From Chrysomallon squamiferum (lineage: Eukaryota > Mollusca > Gastropoda > Neomphalida > Peltospiridae), in contig CM022669.1 of NCBI GenBank assembly GCA_012295275.1, positions 15,282,672 through 15,346,671 on the forward strand: 64,000 nt of DNA, written 5' to 3'. The translations under genes and the position numbers were made by a program. The notes under the pieces are model-generated. The model was not told the DNA's origin. It did not search any database and saw only the letters and a list, made by a program, of their open reading frames with translations. How positions within the stretch are numbered: position 1 is the first letter of the stretch; every line of letters begins with the position of its first letter. Below, in pieces: positions 51,633 to 64,000 of the stretch.

Positions 51633-54077
51633 ATATTTATTTTATTCTTATTTTGTAGAAGTGCAGAAAATGTTGAATGTATTTGTTTTAGCATTCTGCT
51701 GTGTCATAAAAAATAAAAAAATAAAAGTTTGCAAACATGTTTAGAACAATTTATTCCTCCTCAAATTCCCCCCCAAAACAACAACAAACCGATCAATAGC
51801 AAAAAGAAATGCACTTCAAAGTTAATGGAAAATGTAGGGAATTGAAATATACTCAAAAAAAGTGCAGATATTAGGTATATGCAATTAATACAATGATAAA
51901 TAGGCACCTACTTAGCCTTTAGTAGCATGGTGCAGAATTGATTCTTTTTTTTTTTTCTTTTTTTTTATTTGTTTGAGAACTATTCATTATTTTATTAGTA
52001 TTTTGATGTTTAAAGACCATTCCAGATGGGCTTTAGTAATAATCTTTCAGACAGATACAAAACTTTATCTTCATTCTTTGTAAATATTAAAGTTACACAT
52101 TTTCATTTTGCTATGCTGTTCATATATATTTATCCATAAGAATAGACGCTTTCTGAACTGTAAGTCTCATAATTAGATTGAATATCCTTCTTTAATAACA
52201 TATTTCTTTTGCTACACATTGTAAAATTTTATTTATTTGATGTTCTAATTTAATATTCTTTTTTTATAATATTTTCAGACGTTTGTTGTCATTTCCAAAC
52301 GTATGGGCAAAAGATACATCAACCGCTTCTCAGCAACAAAGTCTTTCTTCATTTTTCCACCCTGGAACTCTATTCGAAAAGCAGCTGTCTTCATTGCAAC
52401 AAATCAGTTCTTTGATTATTTTATTATTCTCACCATCTTAACCAACTGTGTTTTTCTAGCCATGCCAAACATGTCATTTGCAGATAAATCAGAGTAAGTA
52501 TTAGTACACTAATTTACACAATAATCATTTCATTCTTACTGTCATTTTTATTTTATCTATATCTGTATATATATATATATATATTTTTTTTTTTGGTATT
52601 GCTTTGTTTTTGTTATGTTAATATTATTAATTATGCTTCAGTGGTAGCATCATGGTAATGAAAATATTTTATTTTGGAATATATTTCAAATATTTATTAT
52701 TTAGCATGAAATGTTGAACAATATTATTCAAAATTATTTGCCTTTACTGTCGTAGAATTTTATTTTCTCAGTGCTTTGAAAAGATCTTTGTGTATAGAGA
52801 GGAAATAAAAAATAGCATAAATGAATTCTACATCCCCCTCCACTTACCCCAAATTTTAATTGATTTGTGTAATCTGATGCTTTTGAAATAAGCTCACATT
52901 TCTATTTTAATTTTGACAAATATAATTCTGTACTGGGTACCAGTGAGGACAAAGGAATAAGAATACAGGTGGTTTCTGCACGTAGGTTTACAACAAACTG
53001 TATATATCAGTTTTCTTCTTGGTGTTATTTGTATTAATGCAAAGAAAATTCTGTCAGCTTCTTGTCATTTTCCCATTCAACTAATATTCTATAAGCTTAC
53101 TACACATACAAATGCACATATAAACATACACACATATGAAGTTGCTAAGAACCATACATAAGGGTAGAATGCATATTAATAAAATAAAATAGAGTAGAGT
53201 AGAGTAGAGTAGAGTAGAGTAGAGTAGAGTAGAGTAGAGTAGAGTAGAGTAGAGTAGAGTAGAGTATAGTATAGTATAGTATAGTATAGTATAGTATAGT
53301 ATAGTATAGTATAGAGTATAGTATAGTAGAGTATAGTAGAGTAAAGTAAAGAAAAGTGAAATAAAATAAAATAAATAATATAAATAAATACATAAGCAAG
53401 TAAGTAAGAAAGAAGTAAATAAATAAATTAGAAAATAAATAAATAAATAAGAGTGAAAAAAAGACTTTTTCTTAACAACTGTGATTCAGCAGTGAATTAT
53501 GGATTTTTGTTTTTTTATAATATCTAATTCGCTAATAACAATTAACATGCTTATCTGGATCATTAAAGTGCAAACACATCCAATGTATTATCACTGTTCA
53601 AGATAGAAAGCTATCCATAATTCTAATATTCTTTCTCACTGAGAGTTCATGACTCTAACCCATACTGCTGGATTCTAGTCATTGCTGTTAGATTATTTTA
53701 TAAAATGTTACCGAAACATTAATGGGTATTTTCATAAACTTATTTCTCTATTATCAGACTATCAGTGAAATAAATTATTCTTTCTGTACAATCAGAAAGA
53801 ATATCTAACATCAGTAACACTAAACACCATCTCTTATTATGCCACTGAATGATTTCTTCAGATTAATTCTAGCAATTTACTAATTTCTAAATCTCATTAC
53901 CTTTAATATTTCAATATATACACTTTATTACTGATTTCTTATTTATATTTTTAAATTTACAAATAAAATAAATGAATAAATATATAAGTAAAGCAGTTGC
54001 AGCAGTGAGGAAAAAATTAAAAACAAATTTAAAGCATTAATTACAATAACTATAACAATTACAATAATAATAATTAC

Positions 54078-54124
<47 letters not shown>

Positions 54125-54890
54125 CAGTATTAATAATAAAGTAAAAGCTAAAAGGACATAATGAATGAAAGAAAAAATATTAGAAAAATTAACTGAGATA
54201 TTTAATATCAAACATTTACTTGGACATGAGTGAAGAAAAATATTACTATTTATAAGTGTGTCAAAAACAGTGCCAGCAAACACTCTAGATAATAGCTAAT
54301 TGTGTGATTTTGTTTGATGGTCTAAGGCATTCAAGCAAGAATAATAGCAATAATTTGAAGATAAACATTGGTTAACCCTTCTTGTATGGTGTTGCATAAC
54401 TGCCTGCAGTATGCAGAAATATATATTCAAAAATAGGAAGAAAGAAACCACTGAGAAATATTCTCTGTTTTGATAACAAGAACTATATTATTTTAAAATC
54501 ACTTAACATAACCGTGTGCATATATATATATATATATGCACACGGTTATGTTAAGTGATTTTAAAATAATATATATGTATATATGTATATATAACTCTCT
54601 ATCTATGTACATATAAATAACTGTTTAAAGTATCAGCTTAGAATGTCTGCTTGCAACAAGGCTCTGCTGAGATGCAATTACCATTTGATCTGAGCAGGTT
54701 AAAACTGATTTCTTATCCTGCAATCTTAAATTAAAAAGATTAAATGTTATTAAATGTTTTATTTCTGAGTTCACCACTACTGAGAGAGTAGTAGATTCAC
54801 AAATACTGATTTATATTTTGCGTAATTTTTTTTTATACATCAAAACAAAACATTTCTTAAATAATAACAATCTGTAATTATGCTCAATAC

Positions 54891-54928
<38 letters not shown>

Positions 54929-57900
54929 CCTTCTTTTATGTGTGTGTTTTCCCTTCTTTTAGTTCACAGGCTTTAAAACATATACTGTCCTTTACTGACC
55001 AACGACCTTTAAAATCAAGCATGATATGTTTCACATATTTAAAATATCTACTTTGTTGTAACCGGATCAAATGCTTCATATATAATACAATGCATTTTAG
55101 ATGACCATAATGCATTCAGGATTTACAGGTCACAGTTCCCTGAGTTCCTTCTATTGTTGGCTTAATAAAATGAATGTAATTCCTTTATCACAGCTAAATG
55201 AAGGCTTTCTGTTCCAAATAGGCTGTTGTTTCATTATTGTAGTGGGCTCCGACCACTATTACATAACTGTATGTTAGTTTGCCAGACAAGTGCTTTATAA
55301 GTATGTTAACATTCAGTGAAGAAATATCAGCTGGATTTAAGAAACAACCTCAGCTATTTTTTTCTTATTATTTATTACATATTTTAAAAAATATATATTT
55401 AATGGAATTCTTAAGCTTATTTTACATCATTAACAATAATGTGATTTAAATATATGTTAAAAGTGCATCTATATATTGTAATTCAATATTACGTTTAATA
55501 CTATTAATAGTATCTGTGTTTGTCATTATTTATAATATTTATTTATTTATTTAGTTAGTTAGTTTTAAAAGGTATTAATCATATTATTTATAATAATCAT
55601 ATACATACACATAAAAAGAAATGAAACAAGTCACTGAGAATTCTATATGTGATTATCAACACCTTTATGACAAGATAATCTACATAAGAAACATTCTTAT
55701 ATTTCATTTGTAAGAAGAGAATAGAATCAAATCAAACCAAATAAAAATCAAATCAAATCAAATCAAATGTAATATATAATATAATGTAATGTAATATAAC
55801 ATAAATGACATGACATGACATGACATAACATAACATAACATAACATAATATAGCATAACACAACATAACAATACAATAAAATAAACACACTAATAGATAG
55901 ATAGATAAATAAATAAAAGAAGTAAAAACAATACAAAACCCTGTTTTGTCTTATGTACAGAAACCAGTAAGAGAATGGGGTGTAAAACAAAAACACCCAA
56001 AAGATTGATATTTGGCCACAGTCAGAACCCCCTCCAAAAACCCCCAGCAAAAACAGAAACAAAAACAAATCACTTGAATCGTTTTACTCTTTGAGAGCTA
56101 ATGATGTTAGGGAAGTAACCCATTATTTTATAACTCTTTTAGAGTTGAATAATAAATGAATATATATATATATATATATTTTTTAATAAACTACATAATG
56201 GTTTCTTAGAGAGACTTGTTGTTATTAGTATTCTTGTTATTTTAAACTATTTTTGATTTTTTTTTGGCAGATACGTCTTTCTTGCCATCTACACTCTGGA
56301 AATGTTTGTCAAACTAGTTGCTAGAGGTTTCTTTATTGATTCTTACACATACTTACGAGATCCTTGGAATTGGCTGGATTTTATTGTCATAGTTTCAGCG
56401 TAAGTAATTTTTGGTTTTATTTTGTTTACTTTCTGCAGTTTCAGGAGGAATTCTATTTTCAAAGTGAAAATATTTGATTAAAATAATAATTACTATTACT
56501 ATATTGTTAGTAATATTACTACATATCATATGTATATATATATATACGTACTTAATATTTGGTAATTTTCTCATTTTACATTTTTCATATTTGCTCTTGT
56601 TATTTTCTAATTTAAATAGAAAGGTTGATAATCATATCTGACATAAAGTTTTATTCAAAACATGTTTTAAAATCCTTATAAGTTACATATTCAGCATTAT
56701 ATTCATGTATCATTTTTTTTTTAAATATTATAGACACCTAATGTATATCTCTGATTAAACTGTTTTTATTTTTCAGCTTTCTTACATTAACAATACAGTT
56801 AGCAGACAAAAATTTAGACTTTGGCAATCTACAGGGTCTCCGAACTTTCAGGGTTCTTAGAGCATTAAGAACAGTGTCGATTATTCCAGGTATGACCACT
56901 GTATTCCATTTGTAAAAATTAATTGCCTGTTGTGCACTGAATTCTGGAAAAATCAGAAGTTCCTATTACAACCATGCTGAAATGGTCCTTTAAAACATTA
57001 CAAAAACCATTCAAACATTTCAGCTACAGATAAAAGATATATATGAATTGATGAACAATTAATTTCGAATTTTAAATTTCTTTACTTCAAATGGTGGATT
57101 AAGATAATAGAACCAAAACAAAGTAGTAAATACAGAATTATCATAACCATTTTTATTGATTTTTCTTTTCTTTTTCAGTATCCTTTGACATTTACATTTA
57201 AACATTCTTGAATAATTCATTAGTTTTAAAAGCTTTTTTTTTAATTATTATTTTCTCTTGGCAATACAAGTTTTGTTCAAGAAAAATGTATTTCTCTAAT
57301 GTCATTTTGAAAATATCATATAGTTATTTTGTGGTGAATTAAAAATTTCAGATGCTATATTCAGATTATTATAACTTCCATGAAGATCTTATATTTTAGA
57401 TTATTCAAATTTATTAAAGTAATAATAATTTATAAAAAAACCAAAAACAATATTTAATCTGTTTCTGAAGAAATCATATTACATGTATGGTTAACACCTT
57501 CATCCTGTGATCTCCATACATGCACACAGTACAGGAAAAAGTGATGTAAACAGAACTAATGACTTTATAAGATAGACTTTCAAACTGTGCACACAAATCC
57601 AATTGTTACAGTTGCTTGTTAGATGGAGTTCATCATATAATAAATAAGCAGATATGGTTATAATATTAACAGAAAATAAAATACACCCATAACAGAAAAA
57701 AAAAGCAGATCAATTTTGACCACACACATATTAAGAAAGTATCTGCTAATATATGTATAAAACATACAAACTGTATATTTTTTTCAGGTTTGAAGACTAT
57801 TGTAGGAGCGCTACTTCGGGCTTTCAAAATGTTGGTAGATGTGATTTTGTTGATTTTGTTCTGCCTTATGGTGTTTGCATTGTTTGCACTTCAAGTGTAC

Positions 57901-59912
57901 AATGGTGTTCTAAGACAAAAGTGTGTGTTAAATATTGAAAACTTTACGCCAAGTTTATCAATGAGTTATGATGCTTACTACAACGAGCACATCAGAAATT
58001 CAAGTAAGTTGTTTAAACTTTTTTCTGCAGTAGTATGAAATTATGTTTTTGGCCATACATTCTGAAACAAAATACAGTGTGTGTCATGTTTGAATTGAAG
58101 AGTACCACAAATAATGTACTTAAAGTGGTGGTACAAGTGAATAGACCAAAAATAATAAATATATTCCTTGCCCTTCCACTTCCATGTTATTAATGTATTG
58201 TTTTAGTTGAATTACCATTGTTAATAACAAACAGTGACAATGAATTATATATATATATATATGGTGAACAGATAGCTGTATTTTTTGCTTTAAAGCAATT
58301 CAATATTGTGACTAGGCTTATAGGAAAATGGTGGTGGCTAGATATTTATTAACTATTCTGTTTTGTTGTAATAAAGATTAGATGTCACAAAATGAGTAAA
58401 AAATAATTTGAAATTATTCTAACAGATCTCTGTGAGTCAATATTTTTCTGTGTTATTTTTGTGTGTGTTTGTTTGTGTGTGTATATCTTTATTTAATTAT
58501 TATCTGTCTCTCTGTCTCATTAAATAATACTTCTTTTTATTTTATTATGAATTTTTATTTTATTTTATTTCCTTTTCATTCATTCCAATTTATTTTTTTT
58601 TTTTTTTGTTAATGTATGTTGGTAATGGAATTTGAAAACTGATTTTGTTCTGTTTCTTTGTTAAGGTAACTGGTACCTTGACAGAGACGGTAATTACATG
58701 CTGTGTGGGAACATCTCTGGATCTGGGTATGTTTTGATTTTGTTTTATATAATTATATATAACAGCTCAAAGAAAGTACATTTAAAGTTCTGCATAAGTC
58801 TTGACATTTGAAGATCAGCTGTTCAAAGTTACATAAATTTTATTAGGTAATTCAAGAATATAAAGACAGCAAGACATATTTATAAACATTAAAAAGTATA
58901 ACGCAAACTCAAATTCAGATTAACATTATTCATGACTCAATGTAAAGCAAGTAACACAATTGAATCACATTCCTTTCACTGACAATACCTCCCAACTTAA
59001 TATTATCTATTTTACACACATTCCAACAGCTTGTAAATATTTTTGGAACATTAGCATAGGTGCTATCAGAACAATTTATAACTTGAAGAAAAATAATAAA
59101 TTATATAGAAAAAATGAGTTGAAAGAAAAGAAAAAACAAAATGCACAAAAAACACCAAGTGAGATGACCCAGTTATAATGCAGTTTTGATACAACATTAG
59201 AAAACCAATATGAACAAGAGCAGTATATTTTGTATGTGTCTGTACATGCAATCATTTTTTTTTAAAAGTCCTTATTCAATCCATGAATTGTAGCTCCTGT
59301 GACAGTACCTGTCATTCTGATCAACAGAAGCATTAAATGGGAAATTAGGCCTGAAACAATTGAAAAATAAAGCAAAACATGAATTATTTTCTTCTTTCTA
59401 GTGTTTACTTGATTAGTCTAAATAATTGTAACAAAAAATAAATTATGAATTTCTTAAAGCTGTATCATAGTAGTAGGTAAAAATAACTAATTACTCAACT
59501 CCATTATTTGATCAGAATAATCTGTAGAATTAATTTATTTATTTCAGCTCTTGTCCAGAAAATTATACCTGTCTTCCAAATATAGATGACAATCCAAATT
59601 TTGGTTATACCAGTTTTGACCATTTTGGATGGGCTATGCTCAATTCCTTTCAGTTACTGACATTGGACTTCTGGGAAGATACATATGATAAAGTAAGTCT
59701 TTGTCTTATTATTGAATATTTCAAATTTGTTTATAAAAAAAAAAAAAAATTATAATAAACACTGTAGAATTCTCTTTGACATCAAGCTTTAAATCTGTGT
59801 TAAAAGCACCAAGAAAAACATTTTGAAAATAAATATCAAAATTAAATTATTTTGTAAGTGATGTTTATGAAAAGAAATAAAGGAAATCACTGAAATTGAT
59901 ATGAAATCTTAA

Positions 59913-59946
<34 letters not shown>

Positions 59947-61968
59947 GTTTAACAAGGTCAAATCAAAATTACATGTGGTTCAAATGTATTAAGTTTTTTT
60001 GTTAACATGGAAGGATATAAGGAAAAATATAATTCTTTGTACCTTTCAAACAAAAGTTAAAAAATTATATTAGTTTTAACAGTTGGAATTTATATCAGCT
60101 AGTTTTCATATAGGTGCAGAGTAAGGCATCAGTTTAAAGTGCATTGAGCAATATGGTACTCTAATTCAGAATTATTCTTGGCTTAGATACCACAAAAAAG
60201 TAAGGTACTTACAGTTCAGCAAAAGTGGTAATGAAATCAAAGGTGGCGTGTTTGATTATTTTCTTTTGCTGAAATAAAAGAAGAAAAAGAGACTATAATC
60301 CTGTCCAGTATTTAAGATTTATGATACTTACCATTATAAAGTAAAGGACATAAACTGTTACTTCTCCAGGCATATCAGATTGCATTTGAAAAACTAAAAT
60401 GTCAATATGATAATAAATATAGTTTTAAAAATTTGAAAATGGTGAATACAGTGAATCAGTCAATAGTGACATGATTTATTTTGGATTATTTGTTATTATT
60501 GTTTTTTTTTTGTTTTTTTTAATTACTATATATATTTTATTAAATTGTTAGATCATCCGAGCCACAGGACCATGGAACCTGGTGTATTTTGTTATGGTCA
60601 TATTCTTTGGCTCATTTTACCTTATCAACTTAATGCTGGCTGTTGTAGCTATGTCTTATGAAGAAGAGGCCCTTCATGCTGGAAAGGTAAAAAAGATGTT
60701 TCATTTTCACATTCCTATTACGTAATTATATCAATAACTAGTGAAAACACAAATCCTTTTTTTAGTTAATCATTACCTTTTTAATTTTCATATGTAATTA
60801 ACTAAAATGCTTGAGGTTTTGTTGTTGCTGTTAGAATAGTCAATTTTGGTTGTGTTAATGTAGAAACAATTTTATTTATTTCAATTTATATCATTTGTGT
60901 TATCAGTTATTATTTATTTGGCATGATGTATTTATTTTATTTTCATTACCCTTTACATTGGCCTTTACATTATTCTGGCATCAATTTGTAGGAAAGAGAG
61001 AGAGAACTCAATGCAAAACAAAAGAAAAAAGTAAATCCTGTGTATGAAATAGTAAAACTGACTGTTGTAACTAAGCGGGCTTCAACTGAGTTGAAACATG
61101 CTATGGCACAACGAACTGCTAAGACACTGATTGAAAAACATAAAATGAAAGCAGGTGAAAAACCTGTGGATCCAGTGAATCCTCTGAAGCCGATGGTTAA
61201 AAAAGTCAGCAAAGACAGCGGATATTCATCTAAAAGTCAGACTAGTGGTAAATCATGGAAGTCTGATAGTCATGAACAGTTAACTATAGATGTAGATGCT
61301 GAGGCCAGTGGAAGTGGAAGTGGAAGTGGTGTTAAGACTTCAGTAAACACTTTCATAAAACAAGAGAGTCTGCCAAATGTGAGTCATTATTATTATCATT
61401 TTATTCTTTTTCGAATAGAAATATCACCAATTTTATTTTTATTTATTTTACTTTTAGTATAGCTTGCATTTTCTTTATTTTTAATTTATTTTAATTAGAA
61501 TTATAAAATACCTTTGGTTTTTAAATTAGTATACAAAACTAACATTAAAAAATTAAGATCTTTATAGTTTGGCGTTAAAATTTACTTTATTAAAATTTAG
61601 TATTTAATTTATATTTTGTTATGACAAAAAAGAAAAAAAAAAAGGAATGATGTGAATGTGATTATATTTTGTTTTAAATGTGTTACAGCTAGATGAAGTT
61701 TTATGATATGTAATGTTTATCATGGAAAAGCATTTTAAAAGTTAAAAACTAAATTGATAATAAATTGTTGTGAAACATTATTTTGGCAAATGTCCCTAGC
61801 TTGCACATTGTTCCAAAATGTTCAGCTTTATCAAAAAATGCAACTTTAAAACAAGCTTATGTAACATAAACTAAAAATAATCAGTTGATCATAATTTACT
61901 AATTATGAAAATATATGCTTGATTCATTTAACAAGCAGAATATTTAAAATTTGGTCAAATAATACATC

Positions 61969-62032
<64 letters not shown>

Positions 62033-63762
62033 TTTGTATTTATTTTCTATAGGATTTGGAAAGAGAGAAAGTAAGATTGATAGTTAATGGCTATATTTAT
62101 AAAATAAAAATAGTCTGCGGTGTTGTGAAGTGGCTTGTTTGTGTTGTGTTTTTATATAACATTGATTTGATTTGTAAATTTACAGCATCCTTAAAACATA
62201 TTACACTGTAACATTCTAATTTTTATAAATAATTCATATTAATATTTGGGAAGAATGTAATCAATTACTCCAGGCTGGTGAATTGATTGTGTTGTTTTTA
62301 ATCTGAATTATGGTATCTAGATATCATAATTTTTCTGACTTGTAATTAAAAAATACAAAATGTTAAATTTTCCTCATTCTGTTTCTTCTTCTTCTTCATC
62401 TTATTATTATTATTATTTGTAAAGAAGTTCTAATATGGGATAATAACCATAAAAGTGGTTTTACAGTGTTAAAACAATTTCCACATTTTAATATTTGTCA
62501 AGTCAAAGGCAGAATCATCAAAGTATGTTAAACAAGGAAGAAAACGACATAAACGTCATGGAAAAAAATCGTCCACAGACAAACCAAAGAAAAAGAAAAA
62601 ATTTAAGCGCCCATCCTCTGTACGTTATGATCACCTTCGAAAGTCAGAAATAGAGAATGAAATAGATACTGAAGTTGAGAAGTTAATTGGAATATCCAGT
62701 TTTAATGATGAATTTTCCGAAGATGAAGTAAGTCGCACACGAACATAGCTATTTTAATCTTCCAGAAGAAGATAAAAATAAAAAGAAGAAAATCTAATGC
62801 CAGAAGTCCATACAATAAGCCTGTTTTCATATATCATTACAAACACTTACAGTCAGAACTGCAGCTTTATTGATATATCCAGTGCCAATGGATATAAACA
62901 TGTTACCCTTTTCAATTTTTTGAATGAATATTAACTGTTTTAAAAGTATTATTATTACAAATATATTTTTTATATTTTTAAAGTAATTATTCTAATATAA
63001 CTATTAGTTTAAGTTGTTTCTGCACAGTGTAGTTCAGACTCATTCGACAACAATGCCACATGAATTAAAATACATTATAGATGATCAAGATTAATTGATG
63101 TTATATTTTTAATAGGAAGAAAAAACAAAATCAGGATCATTAATTAACAGGATGGTTAGTGAGGAAGTTTTTTTTTAATGCTTGCTTAGTAAAAAAAAAA
63201 TATATATTTTTAAAATACTTGTGTTTTCTTTTAACTGTTTCTTTCTTTCATTTTTTTTAAATTTTTTATCTTTGCATGGGTTTGAATTAAATGGCATAAA
63301 TTATGAAATTCAAATATATATTTAGAATGATAAATTAAATGCACTAATATGTTACAAGTTTGTTTTCAGTTTTCATTACCAGTCATTAGTCATTGTTTTG
63401 GTGTTCGTTTTGTTTCTGAATGTATGTTTAAAGTATGATACAGTGTACTGGGTTTTGAGGATATATTTTTCTCTACTTTCTTTCTTTTGACTGTTTTCTA
63501 ACATTGTAAAAAAAATTTATTGTTATTATTTTTTTTTTCTACATAGAATCTTGTTACTAATTTTTAAAGTTTTATTAATATGTCACTTCTGACTGTATAT
63601 TAAATTTTTAAAAGCAATAATAAAATCAGTATTTTGATGCAAGTACTCTAAGTATAATTTTTGCACAGTATGATTAAAAATTGATTATCTGATTACAAAA
63701 AAACATTAAAAAAAACAACAACAAGAAAAACAACAGCAAACAAAATAAACAAACACACAACA

Positions 63763-63797
<35 letters not shown>

Positions 63798-64000
63798 ATA
63801 CAAACCATAAAAAGTAAAATATGTAAAAATATTTATTTCTGCTCTGATTTGCAAAGTCATAATAGTGGTTCATGTTAAAGGTGATGATAAATTTTTGTAA
63901 TTGTTGTTCACTGAACAGAATCAAAATAACACTGTTAATTAAAAACCCATTTATTACTGAGATTTATATAATAATAACCTGAATTATTTTTCACAGATGA
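45437..64000 (+). CDS. Voltage-gated sodium channel alpha subunit, N-terminus to I-II linker (partial)
   Basis: Pore-forming plasma-membrane channel; only domain I of four is in the window. Exons: 45437-45823, 52279-52493, 56271-56399, 56777-56889, 57788-58003, 58666-58726, 59548-59692, 60552-60686, 60992-61378, 62053-62070, 62503-62727, 63116-63154, and a new exon from 63997 that runs off the end. Exons 1-12 join without a break to 690 codons. S1 lies near residues 174-191, S2 202-221, S3 232-250, S4 264-282 (Arg at 266, 269, 272, 275), S5 298-319 and S6 431-456. The domain I pore loop reads [13 protein letters not shown], with selectivity-filter Asp 414 and the outer Glu 417. [15 protein letters not shown] at S6 and [13 protein letters not shown] in S5 recall Nav2/DSC1-type channels rather than Nav1. 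The filter residues of domains II-IV that would decide this lie outside the window. The two 3'-most exon calls are less certain. Confidence 0.9.
48600..48725. repeat. (AAT)n microsatellite in sodium-channel intron 1
   Basis: About 125 bp of AAT triplets with a few interruptions, in the 6.4-kb first intron. A similar tract lies at 49949-50060. Otherwise intron 1 shows no exon-like segment. Confidence 0.9.
49949..50175. repeat. (AAT)n followed by (TAG)n microsatellite
   Basis: A long AAT run degrades into AAC/AAT mixtures and then a TAG run (about 50150-50178). Located in sodium-channel intron 1. Confidence 0.9.
53187..53350. repeat. Pentanucleotide array (AGAGT then AGTAT)
   Basis: About 16 copies of AGAGT pass into roughly 10 copies of ATAGT/AGTAT, then into ATAAA-type repeats. 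In sodium-channel intron 2. The array gives a spurious Leu/Tyr/Ser/Thr-rich frame on the minus strand. Confidence 0.95.
54484..54573. repeat. Perfect 90-bp palindrome (45-nt inverted arms)
   Basis: Every base from 54484 to 54528 pairs with its mirror in 54529-54573. The arms read TTTTAAAATCACTTAAC and CATAACCGTGTGCA outward from a central (TA)n. Pairing stops at 54483/54574. It lies in sodium-channel intron 2. Confidence 0.97.
55700..55900. repeat. Chain of short pentanucleotide repeats
   Basis: Successive blocks of AAATC, AATGT, GACAT and AACAT units shade into each other, then into GATA/AAAT. In sodium-channel intron 2. Confidence 0.85.
61978..62028. repeat. (TA)n tract just upstream of the microexon
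   Basis: About 50 bp of TA repeat ending some 25 bp before the acceptor of the 18-nt exon, within the region where branch point and polypyrimidine tract would lie. Confidence 0.9.
62053..62070 (+). CDS. 18-nt microexon of the sodium channel (DLEREK)
   Basis: Flanked by TTTTCTATAG and GTAAGATT, phase 0 on both sides, so it can be included or skipped without changing frame. It adds six charged residues to the I-II linker. The short length makes the call dependent on the strong splice signals. Confidence 0.65.
63116..63154 (+). CDS. 39-nt candidate cassette exon of the sodium channel
   Basis: Acceptor TTTTTAATAG and donor ATG|GTTAGT, phase 0 on both sides, encoding [13 protein letters not shown] in the I-II linker. 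The donor is weaker than the others, so the right boundary is tentative. Confidence 0.5.

Noticed and set aside
54880-55104. 74-codon plus-strand frame in a sodium-channel intron
   Set aside because: Begins in a (GT)n tract (CVCVCV) and has no splice partners or family resemblance.

Overview
The window is animal nuclear DNA. Genes are split by GT-AG introns, the sequence is strongly AT-rich, and it is crowded with microsatellites ((TTA)n, (TA)n, (GT)n, (ATTT)n, (GATA)n). Gene content and protein similarity point to an invertebrate bilaterian. A mollusc or other lophotrochozoan fits best, but nothing in the window proves the phylum.

Layout from left to right: (1) 1218-2027, plus strand, the last exon of a divergent seven-helix, GPCR-like receptor. 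(2) 3643-15999, minus strand, a complete 19-exon xylulokinase gene (XYLB), 525 codons. It has an unexpected second version of exon 12. (3) 16169-27988, plus strand, a complete 15-exon gene for RNA polymerase III subunit RPC3 (POLR3C), 530 codons. Its start codon lies 169 bp from that of XYLB, head to head. Intron 6 of POLR3C holds an intronless minus-strand ORF (21364-21915) with a tandemly triplicated 91-bp unit just upstream. (4) 30875-37480, minus strand, the bicistronic molybdopterin synthase locus MOCS2. MOCS2A (90 aa) is followed by MOCS2B (150 aa) in the inferred transcript. (5) 37481-45436, about 8 kb with no recognised gene. (6) 45437 to the window end, plus strand, the first 12 exons of a voltage-gated sodium channel alpha subunit (N-terminus, domain I and part of the I-II linker). 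It looks closer to the Nav2/DSC1-like type than to Nav1.

Exon boundaries were derived by hand. Each junction was checked for a splice signal, for reading-frame phase and for fit to the known protein family. All exons of XYLB, POLR3C and both MOCS2 cistrons join without a frame break.

The best candidates for undescribed biology are: a mutually exclusive pair of exons covering the ATP-phosphate GTSD motif of xylulokinase; an in-frame MOCS2A-stop-MOCS2B arrangement with the stop exactly at an exon junction; the nested ORF with a PP1-docking-like motif behind a triplicated upstream unit; and a perfect 90-bp palindrome in a sodium-channel intron. Partial exon copies in POLR3C and XYLB introns suggest local tandem duplication is common here. 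The genes are otherwise unrelated in function (sugar kinase, Pol III transcription, molybdenum cofactor synthesis, excitability). There is no sign of an operon-like pathway cluster beyond MOCS2 itself.
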